A stretch of DNA of 42,196 nucleotides from Gammaproteobacteria bacterium (GCA_030038755.1 JASHSK010000013.1:1-42196), one strand, 5' to 3'. Counted from the first letter of the stretch, positions 32,558 through 40,634 are shown. The notes: generated by a model not told the origin, from the sequence alone. Made by a program: numbers and translations.

Positions 32558-33539
32558 GGGCGCCTGTATGGAGGGCGCCGGGCTGGGTCGCACGGGCCCG
32601 CCGCCAGGCTGCGGGCGGGGTGCCGAACTCACGCCGGAAGGCGCGGCTGAACGCGGTGTCGGTCCCGTATCCGACCGCCTCCGCGATGCGGCTCATCGGG
32701 GTGTTGCTACGGCTCAGGAGGTTGCTCGCGACCAGCATGCGCCAGCGCGTCAGATACTGGATCGGGGAGCTGCCCACCAGGCCCTGGAAGCGCTCGGCCA
32801 GGACTGACCGGGACGTTCCCGCGACGCGTGCCAGCTCGTCGAGCGTCCAGCCGTGCGAGGGATTCTTATGTATGGCCGCGAGGGCCGCGCCAACGATGCG
32901 ATCGCGCACTCCCGCCAGCCAGCCGGTGCGACCTTCCGCCGCCTCGTGCATATACAGGCGCAGCACCTCGATGAACAGGACTTCCGCGAGCTTGGCGAGC
33001 ACGCCTGCGCCGCCCGGCCGGGGTGAGCGTGCCTCGGCCAGCGCGTAGCGCACCGAAGCCTCCAGCCAGGCCCCGACGTCCGAGTCGCGCACGTTGACAC
33101 GCACCAGCGGCGGCAGCCCTGCGAGCAGCAGGCGCGCCACCCGCAGGTCGCACGCCATGTAGCCGCATACCAGCCGCGTGATCTCACCGCTGCCGCCGTA
33201 GGCGAGCTGGCGCGGGCGGCGCGAGAGCACCGCTTCCAGGGAGGCGCCGCTCGCGGGCAGCAAACCGGGTTGCGACGTCATGCGATGCGCATGCCCCTCG
33301 GGAAATATCACGGCGTCGCCCGCAACCAATCGCACCGGCGACGCATCGCCCATCTCCACGAAGCACTCGCCCTGCGTGATCAGATGAAAGATCACCACGC
33401 GCTCGGCACCTGGCTCGAGCAGCGGCGCCGCCGAGTCCGCTCGAGGGGACTGATAGCACCATGGGGCGGAAAACCGGGCATTGATGAAAATCGCGCCGAT
33501 CAGCTGCACCACGCGCAGGGTCTCCGAGAGCGCATCCAT
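32544..33539 (-). CDS. AraC-family transcriptional regulator with cupin sensor domain
   Basis: A 331-aa regulator. The N-terminal half is a cupin of the AraC_binding_6 type (FHLITQGECFVEMGDASPVRLVAGDAVIFPEGHAHRM), common in regulators of oxidoreductase or detoxification genes. The C-terminal AraC DNA-binding domain has both helix-turn-helix motifs (WTLDELARVAGTSRSVLAERFQGLVGSSPIQYL and MSRIAEAVGYGTDTAFSRAFRREFGTPPAAWR). The ATG at 33539 is used; a TTG at 33548 is the only upstream alternative. It is preceded 11 bp away by the OsmC-like gene on the same strand, so both are likely one transcript. Confidence 0.93.
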   Translation of the reverse strand: MDALSETLRVVQLIGAIFINARFSAPWCYQSPRADSAAPLLEPGAERVVIFHLITQGECFVEMGDASPVRLVAGDAVIFPEGHAHRMTSQPGLLPASGASLEAVLSRRPRQLAYGGSGEITRLVCGYMACDLRVARLLLAGLPPLVRVNVRDSDVGAWLEASVRYALAEARSPRPGGAGVLAKLAEVLFIEVLRLYMHEAAEGRTGWLAGVRDRIVGAALAAIHKNPSHGWTLDELARVAGTSRSVLAERFQGLVGSSPIQYLTRWRMLVASNLLSRSNTPMSRIAEAVGYGTDTAFSRAFRREFGTPPAAWRRARATQPGALHTGALNTP

Positions 33540-33550
33540 TCGCGGCAACC

Positions 33551-34156
33551 CTAGAGAACCTGCACCGACACCTGCGGCGGCACCTGCAGCGCGCGAGACA
33601 CCGGCGAGAGCCGATCACTCTCCGCCACCAGCTCGCGCAGCTGCTCAGCAGACGCCTCCGCGGCGCCGATGCGCACCTGCAGCCGGCATTCCCGCGCCGC
33701 GGGGTTCACGGCCTGTCCCGAGGCCACATCCGCGAGTCCAAGTATTCCGCGCAGATCGGAGCGGCTGCTGGCTTCCAGCTCCAGTGACTGCAGGGCAATG
33801 CCCCCGGCCGCGGCCCCGAGGACGATCCGGGTGCCCACACACGTGGCAAGCGCCGCGCGCAGCAGCCAGCCGGGCGAGACGCCCAGTGCGCGGCCGCCCA
33901 GTGCTTCGGGCATGTCGGTATGCAGCCCAGCGGCCTGTCTTGCGCTGCTGGATTCGAGGGCAAAGCACGTGCCGCCGGTCCAGCGCGCCACCGCGGGCGC
34001 GTCCTCGACCACGCCGGCGCCCGGTCGATGCTCCAGGAGCGACTCGAGCCGCCGCCACGCCGCCGCGATCCGCTCGCGCGTGGCAGCCGCGTTCTCGTCC
34101 CCTGGGCCGGCCTCCGCCTCCGCCCCGGCCCGGCCCCTGTCCTGAGCTGCCGTCAT
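33551..34156 (-). CDS. OsmC-family protein
   Basis: A 201-aa OsmC/Ohr-fold protein. After a charged, helical N-terminal extension of about 55 residues comes the fold: WTGGTCFALE, then GGRALGVSPGWLLRAALATCVGTRIVLGA, with the peroxidatic-type Cys in ATCVGT, then LELEASSRSDLRGILGL. The second redox Cys of Ohr/OsmC (usually in a CPV context) is replaced: the sequence is SDRLSPVSRAL. With only one Cys a thiol peroxidase cycle is uncertain. The start at 34156 has GGAG 5 bp upstream; a GTG at 34162 would be too close to it. Cotranscribed with the AraC-type regulator downstream. Confidence 0.85.
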   Translation of the reverse strand: MTAAQDRGRAGAEAEAGPGDENAAATRERIAAAWRRLESLLEHRPGAGVVEDAPAVARWTGGTCFALESSSARQAAGLHTDMPEALGGRALGVSPGWLLRAALATCVGTRIVLGAAAGGIALQSLELEASSRSDLRGILGLADVASGQAVNPAARECRLQVRIGAAEASAEQLRELVAESDRLSPVSRALQVPPQVSVQVL

Positions 34157-34359
34157 CGGCACTCCTTGCCGTGAGGCTGTCCGATCGGGGGCGATTGGGC
34201 AACATTTCGGGACGCACAGTCAATGGACCGTCTGTCCGACCCGGGCATCAGGACGCATGGAAAGAATCGGGCGACGCGCGGGCAGGACGTGCGAGCGGCT
34301 ACCGAAGACAGTGCGGGACGTCAACGGGCCGGGAAAGCCTTTTGCTGGGGGATGCCACC
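34157..34359. other. Divergent intergenic region, no clear element
   Basis: 203 bp between the OsmC-like gene (minus) and the MddA-like gene (plus). It must contain the promoters of both, but I found no convincing -35/-10 pair or palindrome. Confidence 0.4.
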
Positions 34360-35154
34360 ATGGGATTCATCGCGGGCGCGTATGGCGCGGTGTGCTATGT
34401 CGTGTTTCTCGGGTCATTTTTGTACGCCATCGGCTTCGTCGGCGACTGGATCGTACCGAAGACGATCGATTCGACCGCGGCAACCACGTCGCCCATCGCA
34501 CTGTCCAGCGCGCTGCTGATCGATGTGACGCTGCTGGGCGCCTTTGCCATCCAGCACAGCGTCATGGCGCGGCCCGGCTTCAAGGCTATCTGGACACGCA
34601 TCGTGCCGCGCGCGCTGGAGCGCAGTACCTATGTGCTGCTCTCCAGCCTGCTGCTGGCGCTGATCTGCTGGCAGTGGCGACCACTGCCGGCAGTCGTGTG
34701 GAACGTCGCGGCGCGCACGCCATACCTGCTGCTGGCGGCTCTCGCAGCGTCAGGGTGGCTGATCGTGCTGTTGTCGACATTCATGATCAACCACTTCGAT
34801 CTGTTCGGGCTGCGTCAGGTGTACCTGCGTATGCGCGGGCGCGACTACAGCCCACCGAACTTCGTGCAGCGTGCCCTCTACCGGGTCGTGCGCCATCCGA
34901 TCATGCTCGGATTCATCATCGCCTTCTGGGCGACCCCACATATGTCGATTGGACACCTGCTGTTCGCTCTCGCCACGACCGGCTACATCCTGATCGGCAT
35001 CCAGTTCGAGGAGCGCGACCTGCTGAGCTCCCACGGGCCGGAATATGCCGCTTATCGCGCGCGCGTGCCCATGCTGCTGCCGATCGGCCGTCTCCACCGA
35101 GGCAGACTTCGTGGACGCAACGCGGGACTGACGGATTCCGAACTCGGGGGCTGA
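34360..35154 (+). CDS. mddA: Methanethiol S-methyltransferase, MddA-like
   Basis: A 264-aa integral membrane protein of the isoprenylcysteine-methyltransferase-like/NnrU group. It has five to six hydrophobic segments (for example AVCYVVFLGSFLYAIGFVGDWI, LLLAALAASGWLIVLLSTFMI) and the conserved block INHFDLFGLRQVYLRMRGRDYSPPNFVQRALYRVVRHPIMLGFIIAFWATP, which I recognise from MddA, the enzyme that methylates methanethiol to dimethyl sulfide with AdoMet. The C-terminal EERDLLSSHGPEYAAYRARVPMLLP is also family-typical. The start is the ATG at 34360 behind GGGGGA; a much longer in-frame ORF upstream is antisense to the OsmC gene and rejected. Substrate assignment is by family resemblance. Confidence 0.85.
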   Translation: MGFIAGAYGAVCYVVFLGSFLYAIGFVGDWIVPKTIDSTAATTSPIALSSALLIDVTLLGAFAIQHSVMARPGFKAIWTRIVPRALERSTYVLLSSLLLALICWQWRPLPAVVWNVAARTPYLLLAALAASGWLIVLLSTFMINHFDLFGLRQVYLRMRGRDYSPPNFVQRALYRVVRHPIMLGFIIAFWATPHMSIGHLLFALATTGYILIGIQFEERDLLSSHGPEYAAYRARVPMLLPIGRLHRGRLRGRNAGLTDSELGG

Positions 35155-35170
35155 GCGCGGAAAGCCGAAC

Positions 35171-35569
35171 TCACCGCCCGCGTTTGAGCGCGGTGACCTC
35201 GATCTCGATGCGCATGCGCGCATCGAGCAGCCGCGCGCAGATCATCGTGGCGGCCGGACGGATCGAGCCGAAGTACTTGCGCAGAATCGGCCAGCATTTC
35301 TCGAAGTCCTGTCCGTTCGGGACGACGTAGCGCACTCGCACAACGTCCTCCAGACAGGAGCCCGCCTCGCGCAGAGCAGCCGCGATGTTCTGCAGACATT
35401 GCTCCGCCTGCTGCTCGACATCCTCGGCAATGGTCATGCTCGCGTAGTCGAATCCGGTGGTCCCGGACACGAACACCCAGTCGCCCTGCGCTACCGCCCG
35501 CGAATAGCCGATCTGCTGCTCGAACGATGAGCCGGAATCAATCAGCGTGCGCTCGGACATGCGGCTCAT
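35171..35569 (-). CDS. Rid-family protein lacking the catalytic arginine
   Basis: A 132-aa YjgF/YER057c/UK114-fold protein. The fold is clear from AQGDWVFVSGTTGFDYASMTIAEDVEQQAEQCLQNIAAALREAG and the C-terminal RMRIEIEVTALKRG. In RidA the enamine/imine deaminase arginine lies in PARS, 14 residues before IEIE; here the same place reads PAAT, so the arginine is Ala. Rid subfamilies without this arginine lack the RidA deaminase activity and have other or unknown roles. The ATG at 35569 overlaps the stop of the DUF2459 gene (ATGA), suggesting coupling; an ATG at 35560 is an alternative. Confidence 0.9.
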   Translation of the reverse strand: MSRMSERTLIDSGSSFEQQIGYSRAVAQGDWVFVSGTTGFDYASMTIAEDVEQQAEQCLQNIAAALREAGSCLEDVVRVRYVVPNGQDFEKCWPILRKYFGSIRPAATMICARLLDARMRIEIEVTALKRGR

Positions 35570-36294
35570 GATAGCAACGGGCACATCGGCAGGTGCCGTA
35601 TGCGCCGCCCCACCTGTCCGGCGAATAACACGCCTGCCGCACTGACGTGCAAGCCTGCGTATTGCAGAGCAGCCAGCGTCCAGGTGTTGCAGGTATGAAA
35701 GGCGTCGTAGTGAGCACTCGAAGCGTAGAAGCGGCTCTCGGGCAGCAGCCCAGCTCCGAGCTCCACCGGCCACTGGACCGGCACTTCAGACGGCCCGCTG
35801 GCCGGCCCGTTGGCCGGTCTGCCTGATTGCCACTGCAGCGAATCGTGCACGTAAGCCGCGAGCCGCCAGAGCTCGCCGCGATCGGCACATACCCACTCGA
35901 GTCGACCGTCCGCGGGCGTCGCATCCGCAGCGCCGGCGAGCCCCTGCACCAGCAGCACGCTGCGCGAGGGCAGCAGCGCCGCGAGTGCATCGCCGGAGTT
36001 CGGATGCGCCGCAGTGTAGAAGCGGCGATTGCCCCATCCGATGCTCAGGTAGCGCGCGGTCGGATCGTAGCGAAGCAGCGCGCGTAGCGGGCCGAGCTCA
36101 GTGGAGGGCAGAACCAGTCCCGTATGCCAGCGCGCGATGAGCACACCGACCGCTTGCACCTGCGGGCCCCGCTGGCTCGCCATAAAACCCGGCGGCGGCG
36201 CACCGCCCGGCCTGCCCGGCAGTTCCGCGCAGCCCGACAGTGCCAGCAGCGCCAGCGAGTACACGAGTCCACCAGCCGAATGCGATCTCGGCAT
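35566..36294 (-). CDS. DUF2459 family lipoprotein
   Basis: A 242-aa protein with a lipoprotein signal peptide (LALLALSGC, Cys22). It matches the DUF2459/TIGR02117 family, named for occurrence near urease genes, function unknown. Seen: HTGLVLPSTELGPL, YLSIGWGNRRFYTA and the conserved HYDAFHTCNTWTLAALQYAGL, where His, Cys and Asn-Thr-Trp form a papain-like pattern of possible catalytic residues. It lies 19 bp downstream of glmS and overlaps the Rid gene by 4 bp, so it is part of that operon. No urease gene is present here. Confidence 0.85.
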   Translation of the reverse strand: MPRSHSAGGLVYSLALLALSGCAELPGRPGGAPPPGFMASQRGPQVQAVGVLIARWHTGLVLPSTELGPLRALLRYDPTARYLSIGWGNRRFYTAAHPNSGDALAALLPSRSVLLVQGLAGAADATPADGRLEWVCADRGELWRLAAYVHDSLQWQSGRPANGPASGPSEVPVQWPVELGAGLLPESRFYASSAHYDAFHTCNTWTLAALQYAGLHVSAAGVLFAGQVGRRIRHLPMCPLLS

Positions 36295-36313
36295 AGAAGG
36301 TTGGCGCTGCGCG

Positions 36314-38131
36314 CTACTCCACCGTGACCGACTTGGCCAGATTGCGCGGCTGATCGACTTCGGTCCCGCGCGTGCAGGCGACGCGATAGGCGAGCAGCTG
36401 GAGAGGTATATTCAGCAGCACCGCATCCAGCTCCGGCTCGCTCGCCGGCACCTGCAGCGCGCCCCGCACGCCGGCAGGCAGCGGTCCCGGTTGCGTGACG
36501 ACGTAGATCGGACCGCGCCGGGCGCGGATCTCCTCGATCGTGGAGAGATTCTTCTCGAACAGCGCATCGCGCGGCAGCACCATCATGGTCGGCGTGTGCG
36601 CATCGATGAGCGCGAGTGGACCATGCTTGAGCTCCGAGGCCGGGTACGCCTCGGCATGCAGGTAGCTCACCTCCTTGAGCTTCAGCGCCCCCTCCATGGC
36701 CACGGCGTGACCGGCGGCGCGGCCGACGAAGAACATGCTCTGGCAGTTCGCGACCTCGCGAGCCACGGCATCGACGGGCGCCTCCGCGGCGAGCACTTCC
36801 GCGACCTGCTCCGGCAGCGCTTCCAGCGCGGCGATGAGTCGCGCGCCGTTCGCGCTGGAGAGGTCGCGCAGCCTGCCGAGATGGATCGCCAGCAGCGCAA
36901 AGGCGACCGCCGTGCAGGTGAAGGTCTTGGTCGCGACCACCGCGATTTCCGGACCCGCGTGCAGATAGATGCCGCGGCCGCAGGCACGCGCGATGGCGCT
37001 GCCGACCACGTTGACGATGCCGAGCACGCGGCCGCCCTTGCGCGTGACCTCCTGCACGGCCGCGAGCGTATCGAAGGTCTCGCCCGACTGGCTGACGGCG
37101 ATGTACAGCGTGTCCGCCTCGATGACGGGATTGCGGTAGCGGAACTCGGAGGCCGGCTCGGCGTGCGCCGGCACGCGCGCCAGCTGCTCGATCAGCTGCG
37201 CACCGACACACCCGGCCAGGTACGCCGAGCCGCACCCGAGGATCTTGATGCGCCGGATCTCCAGCAGTTCGCGCGCGGCGATCTCCAGCCCCCCGAGGTG
37301 CGTGGTGGCAAAGCGGCGCTCGAGCCGCCCGCCGAGGGTGCGTCGGATCGCTTCGGGCTGCTCGAGCATCTCCTTGTGCATGTAGTGCGCGAACTCGCCC
37401 TTGCCGAGCGCCTGGCCGTCCCACTCGAGCGCCAGCGGCACCTTCACCGTCGCGCCGCCCTCGAGCGTCGCGGTCTCGTATCGATCCGCGTGCAGCACGG
37501 CGATCTCCCCGTCGTCCAGATGCACGACGCTGCGCGTATGGCCGACCAGCGCCGCGGAGTCGGAAGCGACGAACATCTCGTGCTCGCCGATGCCCAGGAT
37601 CACCGGGCTGCCGTGTCGCGCGACCACGAGCGCTTCAGGACGGTGCGCATCGAGCACGGCCAGCCCGTAGGCGCCCTGCACCAGCTGCAGCGCCGCGCGC
37701 ACCGCATCCTGCAGCCGCTCTCCGTCCATCATCGCGATCAGATGCGCGAGCACCTCCGAATCGGTATCGGAGCGAAACTGCACGCCCTTGGCCGACAGCT
37801 GCGCGCGCAGCGCCGCCGCATTCTCGATGATGCCGTTGTGAACGATGGCGTAGCGGTTGCTGCTGTCCGTGTGCGGATGCGCGTTGCGCTCGCTCGGCTC
37901 CCCGTGCGTTGCCCAGCGCGTATGCGCGATCCCGGGGCTGCCCTTGAGCGACTTCGGCAGCAGCCGCTCCAGCTCGCGCACCTTGCCCTGGCTCTTGTAC
38001 AGGCGCAGCTCCCCGCCACGAGCCACCGCCACGCCGGCGGAGTCGTACCCTCGGTACTCGAGCCGGTGCAGCCCCTCCATCAGGATCGGCGTGGCATCCT
38101 GGCGTCCGATGTAGCCCACGATTCCGCACAT
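36314..38131 (-). CDS. glmS: Glutamine-fructose-6-phosphate aminotransferase (isomerizing)
   Basis: A 605-aa enzyme making glucosamine-6-phosphate from fructose-6-phosphate and glutamine, the first step to UDP-GlcNAc for peptidoglycan and LPS. The N-terminal glutaminase domain begins MCGIVGYIG with the nucleophile Cys2 (after Met removal), with RLEYRGYDSAGVAV, RWATHGEPSERNAHPH and HNGIIENAA. Two SIS domains follow (GCGSAYLAGCVGAQLIEQL; AVSQSGETFDTLAAVQEV; FFVGRAAGHAVAMEGALKLKEVSYLHAEAYPASELKHGPLALI). It ends PRNLAKSVTVE, the conserved C-terminus that forms the ammonia channel. Length is canonical. Preceded by the small gene at 38173-38448 and followed by DUF2459. No glmS ribozyme is expected in this group and none was seen. 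Confidence 0.97.
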   Translation of the reverse strand: MCGIVGYIGRQDATPILMEGLHRLEYRGYDSAGVAVARGGELRLYKSQGKVRELERLLPKSLKGSPGIAHTRWATHGEPSERNAHPHTDSSNRYAIVHNGIIENAAALRAQLSAKGVQFRSDTDSEVLAHLIAMMDGERLQDAVRAALQLVQGAYGLAVLDAHRPEALVVARHGSPVILGIGEHEMFVASDSAALVGHTRSVVHLDDGEIAVLHADRYETATLEGGATVKVPLALEWDGQALGKGEFAHYMHKEMLEQPEAIRRTLGGRLERRFATTHLGGLEIAARELLEIRRIKILGCGSAYLAGCVGAQLIEQLARVPAHAEPASEFRYRNPVIEADTLYIAVSQSGETFDTLAAVQEVTRKGGRVLGIVNVVGSAIARACGRGIYLHAGPEIAVVATKTFTCTAVAFALLAIHLGRLRDLSSANGARLIAALEALPEQVAEVLAAEAPVDAVAREVANCQSMFFVGRAAGHAVAMEGALKLKEVSYLHAEAYPASELKHGPLALIDAHTPTMMVLPRDALFEKNLSTIEEIRARRGPIYVVTQPGPLPAGVRGALQVPASEPELDAVLLNIPLQLLAYRVACTRGTEVDQPRNLAKSVTVE

Positions 38132-38172
38132 ACCGCCTCCCTTGTCTGCCGCGGCCGCTCAGCCGCAGCCCT

Positions 38173-38448
38173 TCAGCCGTAGATCATTCGCCGGATCTGC
38201 CGCTCACTGTACGTCGGTGCCCGAAAGCGCCATCCCGACAGCTCCCGCGAAAGGCGCTCAAAGATCGCCGCGTTCGGCAGGCCCTCGCCCTGCAGCGCGC
38301 GGTGGCGCCGCCGCACGAAATCCTCGGGCGTGTCCTGCAGAAAACCGAGCACTTCGTGAACCAGCCGGTGGGCCTCGGTCGCGGACAGGCGGCTGCTGCG
38401 TACAAGATAGCCAACGAGCTCCTGTAGCTCTCCCGGGTCCAGCATCAC
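38173..38448 (-). CDS. Conserved small protein, unknown function
   Basis: A 91-aa soluble, helical protein. The pattern FLQDTPEDFVRRRHRALQGEGLPNAAIFERLSRELSGWRFRAPTYSERQIRRMIYG resembles a conserved hypothetical family of Gammaproteobacteria (a terminal RQIRR-I-YG is typical as I recall it), with no known role. It lies 41 bp upstream of glmS on the same strand and downstream of the 24-bp inverted repeat, so it is probably the first gene of the glmS operon. The start may be either of two adjacent ATGs (MM). Coding status is strong because composition and helical charge pattern are those of a folded protein. Confidence 0.8.
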   Translation of the reverse strand: MMLDPGELQELVGYLVRSSRLSATEAHRLVHEVLGFLQDTPEDFVRRRHRALQGEGLPNAAIFERLSRELSGWRFRAPTYSERQIRRMIYG

Positions 38449-38736
38449 TGAAGTGTGCCCTTTCCTGGCGAAATTTCCGTTGATTTTGCCCGATTTCGGG
38501 CAAAATTACCGCGATCGGGGCGGCGGCGGTGCGGGGAACGGCCATTCGCCGGCCCTCACCCCGGATAGACCGGACGTCAGTGCCGTGTCTTCGGGTGACG
38601 CTTCGGGTGACAGCCACGGGGCCACCGGCATGGGGGCGCCGGCGGTACCGACTGGTCAACGCTCACGTGGGCGCGAACCGCTCCAATCCAGGGGGATCGC
38701 GCAGCCACGGCGCGGGATACGCCGTGCAGTCAGCTG
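38449..38736. other. Upstream region of the glmS operon
   Basis: 288 bp between the small glmS-operon gene and the 3' end of the next minus-strand gene. It holds the 24-bp inverted repeat near 38483-38506, a short AT-richer tract around it, and a direct repeat of CTTCGGGTGAC near 38590. A plus-strand ORF across it has no recognisable domain and is not called. Confidence 0.5.
38483..38506. promoter_or_regulatory. 24-bp inverted repeat, probable operator of the glmS operon
   Basis: ATTTTGCCCGA, 2-bp centre TT, then the exact reverse complement of the arm. It begins 35 bp upstream of the first gene of the minus-strand glmS operon, in a locally AT-rich patch, and is not followed by a T-run on either strand. 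An operator is more likely than a terminator. The cognate regulator is not in the window. Confidence 0.65.
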
Positions 38737-39150
38737 CTATTTCGAACCGCCCGAGTCGCCGGAACCGGACTTGCTGTCCTTGGGCTTCGGCTGGTTCTTG
38801 GCCTTATAGGCCGCCACCGATGCGTTGAACTTCTGAATCGTGCTGTTCAGCTGATCCACCGCGGCATTGTTCTTCTGCGTCTCGTCCTTGTCGATTTTGT
38901 CTGCCGCGACCGTCGAGATTCCCGGCCCCCCCGCCGCGATCGCCGCGTCATGTTCCTTCTGGATGCAGGTCAGATAGGTGTGGGTCGCGTCGTTCAGGGC
39001 GACGACATCCTTCTGGGCATCGAGGATCTGTTGGGCCGTGGCCGTAGTGCCGTCCGGAATGCTGGTCACGGGCGGCGGCATCGTGCAGGCCGCGTACACC
39101 GGCGAGACGCTCAGGGCCGCCAGCGCGGCGGCCGCGTAACTTATTTTCAT
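38737..39150 (-). CDS. Small secreted helical protein, unknown
   Basis: A 137-aa protein with a Sec signal peptide (MKISYAAAALAALSVSPVYA, cleavage before ACTMPPP). The mature part is rich in Ala, Asp, Gln and Lys and predicted helical (TAQQILDAQKDVVALNDATHTYLTCIQKEHDAAI; NNAAVDQLNSTIQKFNASVAAYKAKNQ), with two Cys that could pair, and ends in a Gly/Ser/Lys-rich tail. No family name can be assigned; the helical part resembles short periplasmic adaptor-like proteins. A very strong AAGGAAGGGGG ribosome site precedes the ATG. It may be co-transcribed with the epimerase-like gene 73 bp upstream. Confidence 0.75.
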   Translation of the reverse strand: MKISYAAAALAALSVSPVYAACTMPPPVTSIPDGTTATAQQILDAQKDVVALNDATHTYLTCIQKEHDAAIAAGGPGISTVAADKIDKDETQKNNAAVDQLNSTIQKFNASVAAYKAKNQPKPKDSKSGSGDSGGSK

Positions 39151-39223
39151 GTAGAAATACCCCCTTCCTTAGCCGTCTCGCTATGGTAATTCGCACGAAC
39201 CGCAACTGCCAGTCGCCGCCCGC

Positions 39224-39946
39224 TCAGCACCGAAAGTCGGCGCTCCACTGCAGCTCGAGCGCCGCCCTGCGGCTGTCGACCGTGCCGTCGATCTGCGCGA
39301 TGTTGTAGATCCCCGGCCGCCCGTGCGTCATGGCGCGGCGGGCAGCGTCAGCCGCCGCCTCCACATGCAGTGGGCCACCCTGCGGTGGATGATCGACGCC
39401 GGTCCCGGGGCCGTAGAGGCGACCGAACCGCAGCACGATGCCCTGGAGCGGTGCTTCGAGCACCTGCCTCTCCAGGCTCGCCACCCCGCGCGCTGCAATT
39501 CCCGCGCGTCCCGGAGCAGCCACGTTCAGCGGCGAGTCTTCCACGTACGGTAGCGGCTGCGGTGCATACGCGAAGGCGATACTCTGAGCGATGAAACGCC
39601 GGGTGCGCGCGTCGAGCGCGGCGGCCAGCAGGTGGCGCGTGCCGACCTCGCGGATGCGCGCGTTGCGCACCGTGGCCTCGGTCATTTGCGCGGGGTCGAG
39701 GCCGTCGGGAAGGTCACTGAGCTGGTGGACGATGACCTCGGGCCGAGCCTTGAGAATGGCGGCGCGCAGCGCCGCGGCGTCAAACACATCCACGAGCACC
39801 GGCAGCACCCCCAGGGCGCCGAGCGACGCAACCTTGCCGGGCGAACGCGTCATCCCCGAGACCTCCCACCCGTCCTGCACCAGCAGCCGGCACAGTGGCA
39901 GGCCTATGACACCGCTCGCCCCGGCGACGAACACACGATTGGCCAT
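39224..39946 (-). CDS. NAD-dependent epimerase/dehydratase family protein
   Basis: A 240-aa extended short-chain dehydrogenase-like protein. The nucleotide motif is FVAGASGVIGLPLCRLLVQDGWEVSGMTRSPGK (GxxGxxG near residue 9). VIHQLSDL and RRFIAQSIAFAYAP mark the central strands, but the catalytic YxxxK pair of classical epimerases is not seen, so it may be an atypical NmrA/SDR-a member that only binds the cofactor. The ATG at 39946 is chosen over 40000 because it opens the first beta strand. It is divergent from the cupin gene (103-bp gap). Confidence 0.85.
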   Translation of the reverse strand: MANRVFVAGASGVIGLPLCRLLVQDGWEVSGMTRSPGKVASLGALGVLPVLVDVFDAAALRAAILKARPEVIVHQLSDLPDGLDPAQMTEATVRNARIREVGTRHLLAAALDARTRRFIAQSIAFAYAPQPLPYVEDSPLNVAAPGRAGIAARGVASLERQVLEAPLQGIVLRFGRLYGPGTGVDHPPQGGPLHVEAAADAARRAMTHGRPGIYNIAQIDGTVDSRRAALELQWSADFRC

Positions 39947-40049
39947 GATCCGGAAGGTCTTGCAGTCGCCCGAGGCGCGGCTGCGCCTGCGAAGTGTCAT
40001 GATCGGCGGCGCATCCTAGCACCCCGCTCGCGGGGAGGAGGATCGGATC

Positions 40050-40526
40050 ATGGGCGCGATTGATTCCCGGGTCGTGAATCTCGATGAGCTGCGGCTGGAG
40101 CACTTCTCGCAAGGCCCCGCCTTCGAAGCCGACGAGGTGCGCATCGGCCCGCTGCTGGGCGCGCGCGATCTGGGCTATTCCTACGACGTCGTGCCGCCCG
40201 GCAAGCGCTCCTGTCCGTTTCACTCGCACCGGGGCGAAGAAGAGATGTTCTTCATCGTCCGCGGACGCGGCACACTGCGCTACGGCACCGAGACCCGCGC
40301 CATCCGCGCCGGAGACGTGATCTGCTGTCCCACCGGCGGCCCCGAATCCGCGCATCAGATCATCAACGACTCGGACCAGGAGCTGGCCTACCTGTCGGTG
40401 AGTACCGTCCGCTCCCCGGAGGTCTGCGAGTATCCGGATTCCGGCAAGATCGGCGCGTACGGCGGCGGGCTGCGTCACATGACGCGTGCCGCGGACGGCG
40501 TGGACTACTGGAGCGGGGAGAAATGA
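40050..40526 (+). CDS. Cupin domain protein
   Basis: A 158-aa single-domain cupin. Motif 1 is seen as SCPFHSHRGEEEMFFIVRGRG (two His and Glu as metal ligands) and motif 2 as GDVICCPTGGPESAHQIIN (last His). The family includes enzymes and sugar-binding proteins; no specific activity can be given. Similar proteins are annotated as cupins acting on sugars or hydrolysis products. It has a strong GGGGAGGAGG ribosome site and is divergent from the epimerase-like gene; co-regulation of the two is possible but unproven. Confidence 0.85.
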   Translation: MGAIDSRVVNLDELRLEHFSQGPAFEADEVRIGPLLGARDLGYSYDVVPPGKRSCPFHSHRGEEEMFFIVRGRGTLRYGTETRAIRAGDVICCPTGGPESAHQIINDSDQELAYLSVSTVRSPEVCEYPDSGKIGAYGGGLRHMTRAADGVDYWSGEK

Positions 40527-40634
40527 CGCGGGGAAATGATTACGCCACACCGCGGTTCGCAGCAGAGCCACAGCCGGCGGTGCTGCCGTCGTCGCCCGGG
40601 AATACACGCGACGTCCCCCTCGCCGTAGCCTGGT

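Noticed and set aside
33481-34359. N-terminal 293-codon extension of the MddA-like ORF
   Set aside because: It lies antisense to the OsmC-like gene, is Arg/Pro/Ala-rich, and homologues begin at the first TM near 34360.
36101-38182. A 693-codon plus-strand ORF opposite glmS
   Set aside because: Antisense shadow of glmS with biased composition; no recognisable domain.
38483-38506. Intrinsic terminator reading of the 24-bp inverted repeat
   Set aside because: No T-run follows on either strand, and no gene ends within 150 bp upstream on the plus strand; promoter-side operator fits better.
38453-38809. Plus-strand ORF across the glmS upstream region
   Set aside because: No domain, no ribosome site, and it overlaps the inverted repeat; it also runs antisense into the secreted small protein gene.
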